Assembly: GCF_015694425.1 (NCBI RefSeq)
Contig: NZ_JADQDN010000013.1
Coordinates: forward strand, 1 to 64,000
Source: Microvirga terrestris
GTDB taxonomy: Bacteria; Pseudomonadota; Alphaproteobacteria; Rhizobiales; Beijerinckiaceae
Direction: 5' to 3'
DNA length: 64,000 nt
The number at the start of each line of letters is the position of its first letter. Position 1 is the stretch's first letter. The position numbers and the translations under genes were made by a program. This document shows positions 25,184 to 34,145 of the stretch, piece after piece. The notes beneath the pieces were generated by a model, which had not been told where the DNA came from, did not search any database, and saw nothing but the letters and a program-made list of their open reading frames with translations.

Positions 25184-25273
25184 CGATCCCGTGCTCTGCC
25201 AGTTGCACCGCTCTTTCCGGCGACGAACGGAACCCTCAGGCTGACAGGCGGAAAAAGACAAGGGGACGAGGCT

Positions 25274-26407
25274 ATGACGGACAAACCCTATTCTGACGCA
25301 CACCCCATGACCGAGGTATCCCTGTTTAGGCCTTCCCTCTTGTGGCTCCTGGGGCTTGCACCCATCGCTGCCTTTCTCGATCACGCAGGCACCCTGCCGG
25401 CGGGTGTGATCTTCTTCTGTGCCGCCCTAGCCATCGTGCCGTTCGCAAAGCTCATCGTACAGGGTACAGAGCAGGTCGCCGTGCACACCGGTTCCACAAT
25501 CGGCGGGCTCCTCAACGCCACGTTCGGCAATCTTCCAGAGTTGATCATTACCATGGCTGCTCTTAGGGCGGGCCTGCTGGAGATGGTGCGCGCCTCGATT
25601 GTCGGGGCGTTGCTGGTCAATCTTCTGATGGCTCTCGGTTTCTCCTTCCTCCTCGGAGGCCTGCGCCACCACAGCCAGGACTACAACCCGAACGCAGTTC
25701 GGACTTACTCATCCACTATGGTGCTGGCTTGGATCAGCCTGGCGCTCCCTAGCGCGTTCCATCGGGCACTGGAGTCGGAACCCCACCTTGGTGTGCACGC
25801 CACCCTGGACCTGGTCGTGGCAGTCGTTCTGCTGGGTCTCTACGGGCTGTTCCTTCTATACTCTCTCAGAACCCATCCCGAAATTTTCGCTGAATTGAAC
25901 ACTCCTGCTTTGCATGACGAGGCCGGCGCGCATCCGAGTATCGCGCGTGGCGTCGCGACGTTGCTTGTTGCATCGCTGGGTGCGGCATGGATGAGCGAGA
26001 TCCTCGTCGGTGCCGCTGAGCAGGCCGGACAATCGTTGGGTATGTCGCAGATGTTCATGGGTGTGATCGTGCTTGCCCTCGTCGGGGGCGCAGCCGAATC
26101 CGGATCGGCCATCGCCATGGGTCGGGCCAACAGGGTTGATCTCAGCATCGGCATCGCCATGGGAAGCTGCGTGCAGATTGCCCTCTTCGTCGCTCCGGTA
26201 CTGGTACTGGTCGCGCCGGCCATGGGACAGCCGCAGTTCCAGTTGGTGTTCTCCCAGGCCGAGATGTGGATGCTGTTCGGGGCAGTGCTTCTGGGAGCGA
26301 CCGTTGCCGCAAGCGGGCAGTCCAACTGGTTCAAGGGCGTTCAACTGCTGGCGCTCTACCTCATCATCGCGGCTGTGCTTTACCTGATCCCTGCCGCCGT
26401 GCCTTAG
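25274..26407 (+). CDS. Ca2+/H+ antiporter (CaCA/CAX family)
   Basis: A 377-residue inner-membrane exchanger with about eleven hydrophobic segments. The two alpha-repeat signatures are GLLNATFGNLPELIITMAAL (about residues 77-96) and GVIVLALVGGAAESGSAIAMG (about 260-280), containing the conserved acidic residues that bind Ca2+. It would export Ca2+ using the proton gradient. ATG 25274 or the ATG at codon 12 could be the start. It is followed 10 bp later by the ion-channel gene, so one operon is likely. Confidence 0.9.
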   Translation: MTDKPYSDAHPMTEVSLFRPSLLWLLGLAPIAAFLDHAGTLPAGVIFFCAALAIVPFAKLIVQGTEQVAVHTGSTIGGLLNATFGNLPELIITMAALRAGLLEMVRASIVGALLVNLLMALGFSFLLGGLRHHSQDYNPNAVRTYSSTMVLAWISLALPSAFHRALESEPHLGVHATLDLVVAVVLLGLYGLFLLYSLRTHPEIFAELNTPALHDEAGAHPSIARGVATLLVASLGAAWMSEILVGAAEQAGQSLGMSQMFMGVIVLALVGGAAESGSAIAMGRANRVDLSIGIAMGSCVQIALFVAPVLVLVAPAMGQPQFQLVFSQAEMWMLFGAVLLGATVAASGQSNWFKGVQLLALYLIIAAVLYLIPAAVP

Positions 26408-26417
26408 CGAGAGGGCC

Positions 26418-26852
26418 ATGCTGCGACAGCTCCTCATCGGTGGCGTGATTAGTCTAGGTAACATTGCCATTCATGCGGTCGTGATGGCAACGGTGGTGGG
26501 CACTGCCCGCCGCGCCTTGAAATGGAGTCATCGCCAGCCTCAGGCTTGGCTCGCCGCTGCCATGGTCGCAACCGTTGGGGTGCTGCTGGTCGCACACATC
26601 TCCGAGGTGGTCATATGGTCTTTGGCTTACGCGTTTCTGGCTGTCGCTCCTCCTGAAGCAGACTTGCTCTACTTCGCATTCGTCAACTATACGACCTTGG
26701 GCTATGGCGACGTGGTCCCAGTCGAGCGCTGGCGCCTGCTTGGCCCGATGGCGGCCATGAACGGCGTGCTGCTGTTCGGCTGGTCAACGGCTGTCATCTT
26801 CGAGGTGCTGAGGCAGGCTATGCGCAGCCACGACCAGAGGGGTAAGCCATAA
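26418..26852 (+). CDS. Two-transmembrane potassium-channel-like protein
   Basis: A 144-residue membrane protein with the K+ selectivity filter TTLGYGDVVP (about residues 96-105) before the last helix (GPMAAMNGVLLFGWSTAVIFEVL). It has three to four hydrophobic segments and no RCK or cyclic-nucleotide domain. Ion_trans_2 family resemblance is clear. It follows the CAX gene by 10 bp, suggesting joint control of cation flux. The ATG at 26418 has only a GAGAGGG near it. Confidence 0.8.
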   Translation: MLRQLLIGGVISLGNIAIHAVVMATVVGTARRALKWSHRQPQAWLAAAMVATVGVLLVAHISEVVIWSLAYAFLAVAPPEADLLYFAFVNYTTLGYGDVVPVERWRLLGPMAAMNGVLLFGWSTAVIFEVLRQAMRSHDQRGKP

Positions 26853-27490
26853 GCGCGAGGAGAACGCGTCGCGGACCAATGCGTCAATGATATCAGTTCC
26901 CCTATGATCACCGCTCTCTTCGTGATGCACCGCCGCATTCGGCATCGGCACGTGGGCGCCTATCGGAGAGCTGAGACCGCAGTTGTTTTCGGTAGCGTTC
27001 GACAGGATCCATATCTACTGGGTTTGAGGCTTCGGACTTGTATTGGAACAAAGCATCACCCATCGGGGACACTGATCCCGTAATACCCGCTGCTACTCCG
27101 CAGCCGCTGGATCGGGCGCCAGCCTCCGGTTGCCCTTCCGGATGCGGGGTTTCGGCTGGAGTGGGGGCTACGATCAGCCTTCCTGGTGGTCTGCTCAACC
27201 CGTCTTGCGCCTCAGTTACCCGACGGGCCATCCTGCTGGCTTGAGAGTTGGCACAGCCGCGCAATGCCTGCTCCAGCTACTTCCGGAGAGGGGACGAGGC
27301 ATCGTTCGGATCACCCTTTGTGCGCTGGCTTGCGAGACGTATTGGTAACATGTCGATACGGTGCAGTGCCTTTGTCCTCGGCTCTAAAGTCCTATCCCGT
27401 TCTTTGGAGCTGCCTTCTGTTTTATGGGGCACCATCTTTCTCTTGAGAGTTCTTCCACATTCCCGAGGCAGGAGCGCCGCCCGTCTCAGC
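26853..27490. other. Intergenic region without supported genes
   Basis: Several short frames on both strands overlap one another; none has a good ribosome site, membrane segment or recognised family. No regulatory motif was found. Confidence 0.45.
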
Positions 27491-28060
27491 CTATCCCGCA
27501 ACCTTGCCATGGTCTGAACAACTTCCGCCAATGCCCGTGTCAAATCGACAATACGCCCGTTCGGCTCGTTCCAGGGAGGACAGTGCCGGCGGCTGCCCAC
27601 TCCCGCCGTCTCCCTGTGGTACATCGGCGAGGCGTGAGTTGCGGTAGCGTTCGTCCGACGTCACCTCCTCGCCAATCCAATCGGGCAACACCACCGCTTG
27701 TTCCGGATGACTGAGCTCAACCTCGGCGAGGACGAGGCCGGTGTTCTCGCCGGCAAACTCGTCCACATGCCACACCATGCCAGAGTGCAATACCTCGTGG
27801 CGCACTTTCTCGATCAGCGGGTGGTGACAGAGATTGAGTAACTCCTCCGCCTCGTCGACCGGGATTTCATACTCAAATTCCGGCCGGACGGAACCGTTGC
27901 TGGTCCCCTTTATGGTAAGAAAGCCACGAGAAGCAGCACACCGAACGCGGACAGTGACTTCACCCGTGCAGAGGTAGCCCTGGTAGTACCGTTGGCCGGG
28001 ATCCGACCTGCGCCATCCATCGTGCGTCACCAGGAATTTGCGCTCGATCTCGACAGGCAT
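27491..28060 (-). CDS. CYTH-domain (triphosphate tunnel) protein
   Basis: A 189-residue protein starting with the CYTH signature EIERKFLV (ExExK). Further basic and acidic tunnel residues are in TVRVRCAASRGFLTIKG, RPEFEYEIP and LVLAEVEL. Family members hydrolyse inorganic triphosphate or other triphosphates with Mg2+. After YRNSRLADVP the sequence continues about 40 residues in an atypical Ser/Gly-rich tail where most homologs end, possibly the result of a frameshift near the normal stop. It is 12 bp after the SulP gene and in an operon with PPK2, which fits polyphosphate or triphosphate turnover. Confidence 0.85.
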   Translation of the reverse strand: MPVEIERKFLVTHDGWRRSDPGQRYYQGYLCTGEVTVRVRCAASRGFLTIKGTSNGSVRPEFEYEIPVDEAEELLNLCHHPLIEKVRHEVLHSGMVWHVDEFAGENTGLVLAEVELSHPEQAVVLPDWIGEEVTSDERYRNSRLADVPQGDGGSGQPPALSSLERAERAYCRFDTGIGGSCSDHGKVAG

Positions 28061-28072
28061 GGTCAGGCCTTC

Positions 28073-29929
28073 TCATGTTGTCCCATTGTATCGCGACACG
28101 GCCGCGTCGATCGTGGGGAAGAACCTCGTCTCTCCGAACTGATCGTATAGCCCGAACCTCCGCAGTTTATCCTTCACTGGGTCCTTGAGTTCGGCGAAGT
28201 AAAAATCGATACTCCGGGCCTGTAAGGCTTGGTCGAGTTCGGCTAAAGCATCTGCCGCGGTCACGTCGATGCTGGTGACGGGTCCCGCCGCGACAACGAC
28301 ACCGCGCACCGGAGTGGGTGACTCTGTCACTGCGGCGAGAACGCGCTCGCGGAACAGTTCAGCATTGGCGAAGAACAGAGGTGCATCCCAGCGGAATAGC
28401 ACTAGGCCGGGAATTCGCCGGGCCTCAGGGTAGCGCGTGATGTCATGGTAGCCCTCAACATCGGCCGGACGGCCTAGGACTGCGGAGTACGGGCGCCACC
28501 CGTCCCACAGGAACTCGATGACCGCGATCACAATGGCTATTCCAATTCCCGGAATGGCGCCGAACACCGCAACCCCTACGAAGCAGGCGACCGAAAGCCA
28601 GAACTCCCAACGTTGGATATGGTAGATTCGCTTGAGCTCGGCCAATTCGAAGAGTCCGATGGCCGACGCAATGACGACGGCGGCCAAGGCGGAGGTTGGC
28701 AGGTCCCGCAGGAGGTTGGGGGCCACCACCAGCAGCAGGACGATGGCAAGAGCGCCGACAATGCCAGTCAGTTGCGTACGGGCTCCAGCGGCCTCGGCCA
28801 CAGGGGTACGCGAGCTACTGCTGCTTATCGGGAACCCTTGGAAAAAACTAGTGGCCAGGTTGGCGGCACCCAGCCCCGCCATCTCCTGGTTGGGATTGAC
28901 CTTGGTGCCGGTGCGTGCAGCGTAGGCGCGGGAGAGCACGCTGGTGTCGGCGAATGACACCATGGCGACAGCGCAGCCTCCGATCAGTACGGGAACGATA
29001 TCGTTAACTCCGATCCATGGGATTGCGAAGCCGGGCAGGCCCTGGGGCAGCGACCCCAGAGCAGCCACGCCATGGCGTTCAGTGAGGTCGAGTATGGCTA
29101 CAAGCACGGTGGCACCGATGACGGCGACTAGGAGGCCGGGCACACGCTTGCTGCCCCGCAACAGCAGGATAGTCGCCAGTGTTCCCAAGCCAACCGCAAG
29201 TGCTACCCAATTCATCCTGCCGGCAAGGATCGCTTCGCCGATTGCCCATAGATCCCTCAGCGGACCAGTGGTCTCGACTGAAAAGCCGAAAAGCTTGGGC
29301 AGCTGACTGATCAGTACGGTCAGGGCGATGCCGTTCATGTAGCCGTAGCGAATTGGCTTGGATAGGAGCTCAGTCACAAAGCCCAAGCGTGCCAGCCCAG
29401 CCAGGATCAGGACCGTGCCCGACACGAGAGCCATCATGCCGGCCAGGGCAACGGCGCGCTGTGGATCCCCGTTGGACAACGGAAGCACGACACCCAGGAT
29501 AACAGCTGCCAAGGCGGAGTCCGGACCGAGGACGAGGATACGGCTGGGCCCGAACACTGCGTAAACGAGCAGCGGGATGATTGTGGCATAGAGGCCGCAG
29601 ATGCCCGGCAGGCCGGACGCCACGGCGTAGGCGATCCCGACAGGGACGAGCATGGTCGCAAGCACCAATCCGGCGACGAGATCATGCCTTAGCCATCCCG
29701 GTTCATACCGGACCAGGGTTCGCAATCCTGGCATCCAGCGCAACCACAGGGCCTCATGCCTGATCCCATGCGTGGCCGATGTCGCGGGCTGATTGCCTGG
29801 GCTTCGCGCTCCGAGGCTGCCTGTTGCCGCGCCCCCATCCGCAGGAGCTGCCGGCTTAGCTCCCGTCTGGCTGCGGAGAGATGGGTTTATAGGGTGCGTG
29901 CCGACCATAACCGCGCTCTGGGTTTTCAC
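28073..29929 (-). CDS. SulP-family anion transporter with STAS domain
   Basis: A 618-residue transporter. A Pro/Ala/Gly-rich N-terminal tail (about 1-60) precedes the membrane domain, which starts WLRHDLVAGLVLATMLVPVGIAYA and includes GLYATIIPLLVYAVFGPSR and NQEMAGLGAANLATSFFQGFPISSSSSRT, all SulP hallmarks. A C-terminal STAS domain (about 490-610) has TSIDVTAADAL. The substrate could be sulfate, bicarbonate or another anion. It has a GTG start at 29929, 9 bp after the PPK2 stop; an ATG seven codons in is an alternative. It sits between PPK2 and CYTH genes in one operon. Confidence 0.9.
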   Translation of the reverse strand: MKTQSAVMVGTHPINPSLRSQTGAKPAAPADGGAATGSLGARSPGNQPATSATHGIRHEALWLRWMPGLRTLVRYEPGWLRHDLVAGLVLATMLVPVGIAYAVASGLPGICGLYATIIPLLVYAVFGPSRILVLGPDSALAAVILGVVLPLSNGDPQRAVALAGMMALVSGTVLILAGLARLGFVTELLSKPIRYGYMNGIALTVLISQLPKLFGFSVETTGPLRDLWAIGEAILAGRMNWVALAVGLGTLATILLLRGSKRVPGLLVAVIGATVLVAILDLTERHGVAALGSLPQGLPGFAIPWIGVNDIVPVLIGGCAVAMVSFADTSVLSRAYAARTGTKVNPNQEMAGLGAANLATSFFQGFPISSSSSRTPVAEAAGARTQLTGIVGALAIVLLLVVAPNLLRDLPTSALAAVVIASAIGLFELAELKRIYHIQRWEFWLSVACFVGVAVFGAIPGIGIAIVIAVIEFLWDGWRPYSAVLGRPADVEGYHDITRYPEARRIPGLVLFRWDAPLFFANAELFRERVLAAVTESPTPVRGVVVAAGPVTSIDVTAADALAELDQALQARSIDFYFAELKDPVKDKLRRFGLYDQFGETRFFPTIDAAVSRYNGTT

Positions 29930-29938
29930 TCACCACGC

Positions 29939-30799
29939 TTAATACAATGCCGGCACGATGTGTCTTGCCGGGAGCCCGAAGTCTGCTCCCTTGGGCCGCG
30001 GCTCAGCCTTTGGCACCTTCGGCAAGTCGACCTTGACCTTCTTGTAAGGAATCTGGCCTAGCATGTGCGCGATCAGGTTGAGCCGAGCCCGACGCTTGTC
30101 GTCCGACGGAACGATGTACCAGGGGGCTTGCGGTGTGTCGGTGCCACCCAGCATATCCTGGTAAACGAGCGTGTAATCCCACCAGCGGCGCACCGACTCG
30201 GTGTCCATCGGGCTGAGCTTCCAATGCTTCACGGGGTCGTCAATACGGTCTGCAAACCGCCTGCGCTGCTCGTCCTGGCTGACATCGAGAAAATACTTGA
30301 GCAGGATGATGTCGTTGTCGACGATCTCCTTCTCGAATGATGGCACCAGACGCATGAACCGCTCGTACTCGTCGTCGGTGCAGAAGCCCATCACCCGCTC
30401 GACCCCGGCCCGGTTGTACCAGGAGCGGTCGAACAAGATGATCTCGCCCGCGGCGGGGAAGTGGGCGATGTAGCGCTGAATGTAGAGCTGGCTTTTCTCA
30501 CGCTCCGTCGGGGCTGGCAGCGCGACGTGCCGAAACACCCTTGGGCTGACCCGCTGGGTGATGCGGCTGATCACTCCGCCCTTTCCGGCTGTGTCGCGGC
30601 CTTCGAAGATCACAATGATCCTGGCGCCTGTCGCTTTGATCCAGGTTTGCAGGCGCACAAGCTCCACCTGGAGGCGTCTCAGCTCGCTTTCGAACTCCTT
30701 CCGCTTCATCCTTCCTTTGATATCAGGGTCGACCGCCTTGTCGACGTTGGTTCTCTCGTTCTTCAGGAGCTCTTGACGCTTCATATCACGCACCGCCAC
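29939..30799 (-). CDS. ppk2: Polyphosphate kinase 2
   Basis: A 286-residue PPK2-family enzyme that transfers phosphate between polyphosphate and nucleotides. Walker A is FEGRDTAGKGG (about 65-75), the lid region has RSWYNRAGVERVMGFC after the Walker B-like EIILFDRSWYN, and the C-terminal part has YTLVYQDMLGGTDTPQAPWYIVPSDDKRRARLN. A single domain of this length suits class I PPK2. The start is a GTG at 30799 or ATG at 30784. It is first gene of the PPK2-SulP-CYTH operon. Motif copy 6 lies 118 bp upstream. Confidence 0.93.
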   Translation of the reverse strand: MAVRDMKRQELLKNERTNVDKAVDPDIKGRMKRKEFESELRRLQVELVRLQTWIKATGARIIVIFEGRDTAGKGGVISRITQRVSPRVFRHVALPAPTEREKSQLYIQRYIAHFPAAGEIILFDRSWYNRAGVERVMGFCTDDEYERFMRLVPSFEKEIVDNDIILLKYFLDVSQDEQRRRFADRIDDPVKHWKLSPMDTESVRRWWDYTLVYQDMLGGTDTPQAPWYIVPSDDKRRARLNLIAHMLGQIPYKKVKVDLPKVPKAEPRPKGADFGLPARHIVPALY

Positions 30800-30917
30800 C
30801 CTGGAATGCCAACGTCAGGGTCCGAAGCTTCGGGAGCAGGGAGACGGAAGGTTCCATGTTTCCCGGTTCGCAGCTGACGCCGATTGGTAGCCAGCATACA
30901 TATATACCTCACCATCG

Positions 30918-30954
30918 CTTGACCGGACGTGACGTTGGCTTGGCATTTTGGGAC
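30918..30954 (-). promoter_or_regulatory. 37-bp direct-repeat motif, copy 6
   Basis: Minus strand: GTCCCAAAATGCCAAG, spacer CCAAC, GTCACGTCCGGTCAAG. It lies 118 bp before the ppk2 start and points at it. The second half-site is the most divergent of the strong copies. Confidence 0.55.
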
Positions 30955-31026
30955 AACCCTCGCTCTTCAGTCTCTGGAACGGGACGGGCAGGGAGCGCCC
31001 GGTCATTCCAAGTTGACGAACCTACG

Positions 31027-31329
31027 TCATTTCAGGTGTCGCTCGAGCAACCTCAGCAGGTGCGCAAAAGTAGGGAACATGTTGGCATCTGAACACTTGA
31101 GGACGGTTTCGTCGTCACCGTCCTCCACCGTGATCGTGTAGCTCATGGCGTCGCGGGCGCGCCCAGGGCCGTTGTCCTCGGCCGGCGATGCGGCCCTTGC
31201 AGCCTCGACCAGCCTGGAAATTTCCTCTGCGGCTGTTGGCGACAGAGTGCCGGTATCCAGGACCTGGGGAAGGCGGCCAAGCAATATCCCAGCCGCCTGC
31301 CCACCATGTTTTGCCAAACTAATCTTCAT
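31027..31329 (-). CDS. Emfourin-like protease inhibitor
   Basis: A 100-residue protein: MKISLAKHGGQAAGILLGRLPQVLDTGTLSP, then AAEEISRLVEAARA, SYTITVEDGDDETVLKCSD and a final helix THAHLL-type (FAHLLRLLERHLK). This matches emfourin proteins, which inhibit protealysin-type M4 proteases and are encoded directly next to them. The start is set at MKIS (31329), 38 bp after the protease stop; the frame extends upstream into the protease gene. The ribosome site is weak, consistent with translational coupling. Confidence 0.8.
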   Translation of the reverse strand: MKISLAKHGGQAAGILLGRLPQVLDTGTLSPTAAEEISRLVEAARAASPAEDNGPGRARDAMSYTITVEDGDDETVLKCSDANMFPTFAHLLRLLERHLK

Positions 31330-31367
31330 CCCAGATCCCGCATCTATCAGAGGCTCCGAAGCCGACG

Positions 31368-32663
31368 TCAGGAATTTTCGGAACGGGCGGATCTGGAGTT
31401 GCCTGGGCACGATGATGCCGGCAGCCCTGGTTCTGTTGCCACCCTCTTCCGCTTCAGCGTGCCGACCTCCTTGGTCAGGGCCGCCACCTGGCTGGACAGC
31501 GTCTCGATCTGCCGGGCCAGCACGGCCAGGGTGTCTCCTTCGTGGCTATTACCATCGCCAGTGGTCGTCGCGCGGCGCCGCCCCCGACGTTGTGTCGCCG
31601 TCACGCCGCTGATCCGGATCCCCACCTCTCGCCATGCAGCCAGGACTGCCTGCTGCTCCACGCTACCAATCCGGTACAACTCACCGGCCATGAGATACGT
31701 CTTGTCGGCGAATTCCTGGAACTCGGTTGCCGGACCAGAGGCTTTCAAAGCCTCGTACCAGATCAGAGCTGGGGCTTCCCAGGCAAATCCCCCAACTCCG
31801 GTGGCCGTAAGGTAGAATGCCTTGTTGGGTATGCCGGAATTGATATGGACGCCGCCATTGTCACCTTCTTCAGTGTCTGGCAAATGGACAAACTTGCTCA
31901 TGTGGTCCGGCTGGGGATCCTTGCCGAAGGTCGCGTTGTCATAGGCTGTGCCGGGCGCTTTCATGGATCGCAGGGCGTCCGCTTCAATGCCGGGTGTGAA
32001 CACCTCAGTTCCAATCAGCCAGTCTGCCTCTTCGGCCGTTTGCTCAAGCGACCATTGTTTCACCAATGACCCGAACACGTCCGACATCGACTCGTTGAGA
32101 GCTCCGGACTGATTGCGGTATTCCAGTCCGGCCACGTGCTCGGTCATCCCATGAGTGAGCTCATGACCGATCACATCAAGAGAGCTGGTAAAGTCGGTGA
32201 ACATGACACCGTCGCCGTCACCGAACACCATCTGCTGACCGTCCCAGAACGCGTTGTTATAGCTCGCGCCGTAGTGGACGTATCCGTCGAGGCGCATCCC
32301 GTGGTCGTCGATGGAATTCCGGTCGAGCACCTCGCGATAGAAGGCTCGAGTGACTCCGAGGCCATCGAATGCGCGATTGACAGAGATGTCGGCGGACGCT
32401 TCACCTTGCTCTGTCCGGGCCAGCACAGCATCAGGAAGCCACGTGCTGTTCTGGCAATCGAAAATGCTCCTGCGACCGTCCGTGGGCGCCGCCGAGAGGC
32501 CGATCCCAAGAGTGGCCCGCAACGACCGCTGGCCCCGTAATCTGGCTGAATTCAGGAGAGTGTTGAGAGCGGCTTGGCGGACCTGCCTGTTGTCGCTCTC
32601 GAGCAGCTTACGAAGTAGGTGAGGAGGAATGATGCAGTTGAGGCAGCGGCAGGTCCGAGTCAT
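31368..32663 (-). CDS. Protealysin-like M4 metalloprotease
   Basis: A 431-residue thermolysin-family zinc protease. It has the short protealysin-type propeptide with CIIPPHLLRKLLES near the start instead of a Sec signal. Zinc ligands are in VIGHELTHGMTE (His167 and His171) and GALNESMSDVFG (Glu191). The active-site loop GGVHINSGIPNKAFY contains the catalytic His region. After about residue 345 there is an added basic segment and a short coiled coil (ETLSSQVAALTKEVGTLKRKR) not usual in the family. ATG 32663 has AGAGGT upstream. An emfourin inhibitor gene follows. Confidence 0.92.
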   Translation of the reverse strand: MTRTCRCLNCIIPPHLLRKLLESDNRQVRQAALNTLLNSARLRGQRSLRATLGIGLSAAPTDGRRSIFDCQNSTWLPDAVLARTEQGEASADISVNRAFDGLGVTRAFYREVLDRNSIDDHGMRLDGYVHYGASYNNAFWDGQQMVFGDGDGVMFTDFTSSLDVIGHELTHGMTEHVAGLEYRNQSGALNESMSDVFGSLVKQWSLEQTAEEADWLIGTEVFTPGIEADALRSMKAPGTAYDNATFGKDPQPDHMSKFVHLPDTEEGDNGGVHINSGIPNKAFYLTATGVGGFAWEAPALIWYEALKASGPATEFQEFADKTYLMAGELYRIGSVEQQAVLAAWREVGIRISGVTATQRRGRRRATTTGDGNSHEGDTLAVLARQIETLSSQVAALTKEVGTLKRKRVATEPGLPASSCPGNSRSARSENS

Positions 32664-33138
32664 ATGACACCTCTGGCTCAAAAATGATGGGCAGATTTCC
32701 CCTCTGCGTCACGACCATGATTTTGTTTGTTGGGCAACGACGATGGCCATTCCAATAGAGCCGCATGTTCCTGTAATGTATCATCCTCATCTGGAAAGGA
32801 AATGCGGACTTCACCACGCTCCTGGCTCACCGGGTGTATCGGGGCTGTAGGCCTATGTGAACCAGTAAGAAATGGGTCGAGAGCTTGTCAGTTACCTCCT
32901 GACATCAGCGCCGAGGGTCGATCGAGGAACCACGTTGCCAGACCCTGGTCTCGGGCCCAAGTGGCTGGGTCTCCCGATCGGGTTGGACAATGCCGCGGCA
33001 GGCGAGGGCCAGGATGGCGCCGCCGCCGTCCAGCTACTTGGTTCCATAAGGCCGCGCCTCGGAATCTGAGCTATACGGGTCGCTGCCCGGCGGCTCGCCT
33101 TAGTTTTGTGCCATCCTGCTGCCACGGTGCCGCATCCC
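32664..33138. other. Divergent intergenic region, no gene seen
   Basis: Lies between the minus-strand protease and the plus-strand M15 peptidase. Short frames lack support. I saw no repeat or motif copy. Confidence 0.4.
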
Positions 33139-33738
33139 ATGACGCGGCATCAACGTTTTCTCCGTCTCGGGCTACTCGTCCTTGCGCTCACATACCTTGG
33201 CCCGAAGGCGGCAGCCCAACATGAACAAGCAGCCGGTCCGAAACGGATTGCGGACCGTCCGGCCCCCTTGATCTACGGGCCCGCCGGGGTCTACGCGAAG
33301 ATCCCCGCGCGGGATGAGTTCGGGCGGGATCAACTCGCAATGTTCCGCGTGTGGAACCCCGACCCGCTGGGACAGCACGAGGCCAACCTACAGGCCATCA
33401 CTCCGGCGCTCGCCGCGGTGGTGAGAAGGACGCAGATCGACAATCCCGAGCTGCGCTTGGTGATCGGCTCGGGCCGGCGCGACGGCCGCCGCCAACGCAT
33501 GGCCGTCGCTTGGGGCTGGTCGAGGACGCGGGACAGCCCGCACCGGTTGGGTAACGCAGTCGACTTGTGGCCGCTCGACGACGAAGGACAGGTCTACTTC
33601 GATCCGGCAGTCCAGACCCGGATTGCCTCCGCAGTGAGGAAAGCCGCCACAGGACTGGGCGTGACGGTCCGCTGGGGTGGCCGTTTCCGCGGCTACAAGG
33701 ATATGGACCGCTCGCACTTTGAACTTGCGCGACCTTGA
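33139..33738 (+). CDS. M15-type peptidase (endolysin/VanY-like)
   Basis: A 199-residue exported protein: leader FLRLGLLVLALTYLGPKAAA, then a domain with the metal-binding motif SPHRLGNAVDLWPLD (HxxxxxxD) and the second His in MDRSHFEL near the C-terminus, as in D-Ala-D-Ala carboxypeptidases and phage L-alanyl-D-glutamate peptidases of family M15. It probably trims peptidoglycan peptides. No strong ribosome site precedes ATG 33139; a TTG at 33106 is the upstream limit of the frame. The stretch RRTQIDNPELRLVIGSGRRD is also typical. Confidence 0.75.
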   Translation: MTRHQRFLRLGLLVLALTYLGPKAAAQHEQAAGPKRIADRPAPLIYGPAGVYAKIPARDEFGRDQLAMFRVWNPDPLGQHEANLQAITPALAAVVRRTQIDNPELRLVIGSGRRDGRRQRMAVAWGWSRTRDSPHRLGNAVDLWPLDDEGQVYFDPAVQTRIASAVRKAATGLGVTVRWGGRFRGYKDMDRSHFELARP

Positions 33739-34145
33739 TCGTAGCAGACGTCTTGCGGTCGCTTCGTGCAAGAGCCTACGGCTGGCGGCACCGGCCCGGA
33801 CCGCTGGCTTCTCCTGCACGATTGCTGGCGCTCGTGTCTGGGGCACCGGAGTCGGCGAGGTAGTTGTCGATAGAGAGAAAGCGCATCGATGAGTTCGCGA
33901 CTTGCACTCCGCGACACTGACTCCGGTCAGTCCCTCGCCCATCAGGCTTTCGACCAAACTCTGCACAGGCGCGAAGTCGGCCAGGGCAGCGCGAATGGAG
34001 CGCGAAGGGGGCCCAGGACGAGCTTGGGCACACGGCCAGCTCGAAGCGAGAACTCACGAACGCCGCTGGCAAGGCGGCCCTCCAGCTTTCCCCGGAACCC
34101 AGCATCCAGTCCAGGGCAAGACTGCCGATGCATCCGGTCCGAGCG
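33739..34145. other. Intergenic region without supported genes
   Basis: Overlapping short frames only, none with a ribosome site or family signature. It lies between the M15 peptidase and the 3' end of the AraC-type gene. Confidence 0.4.
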
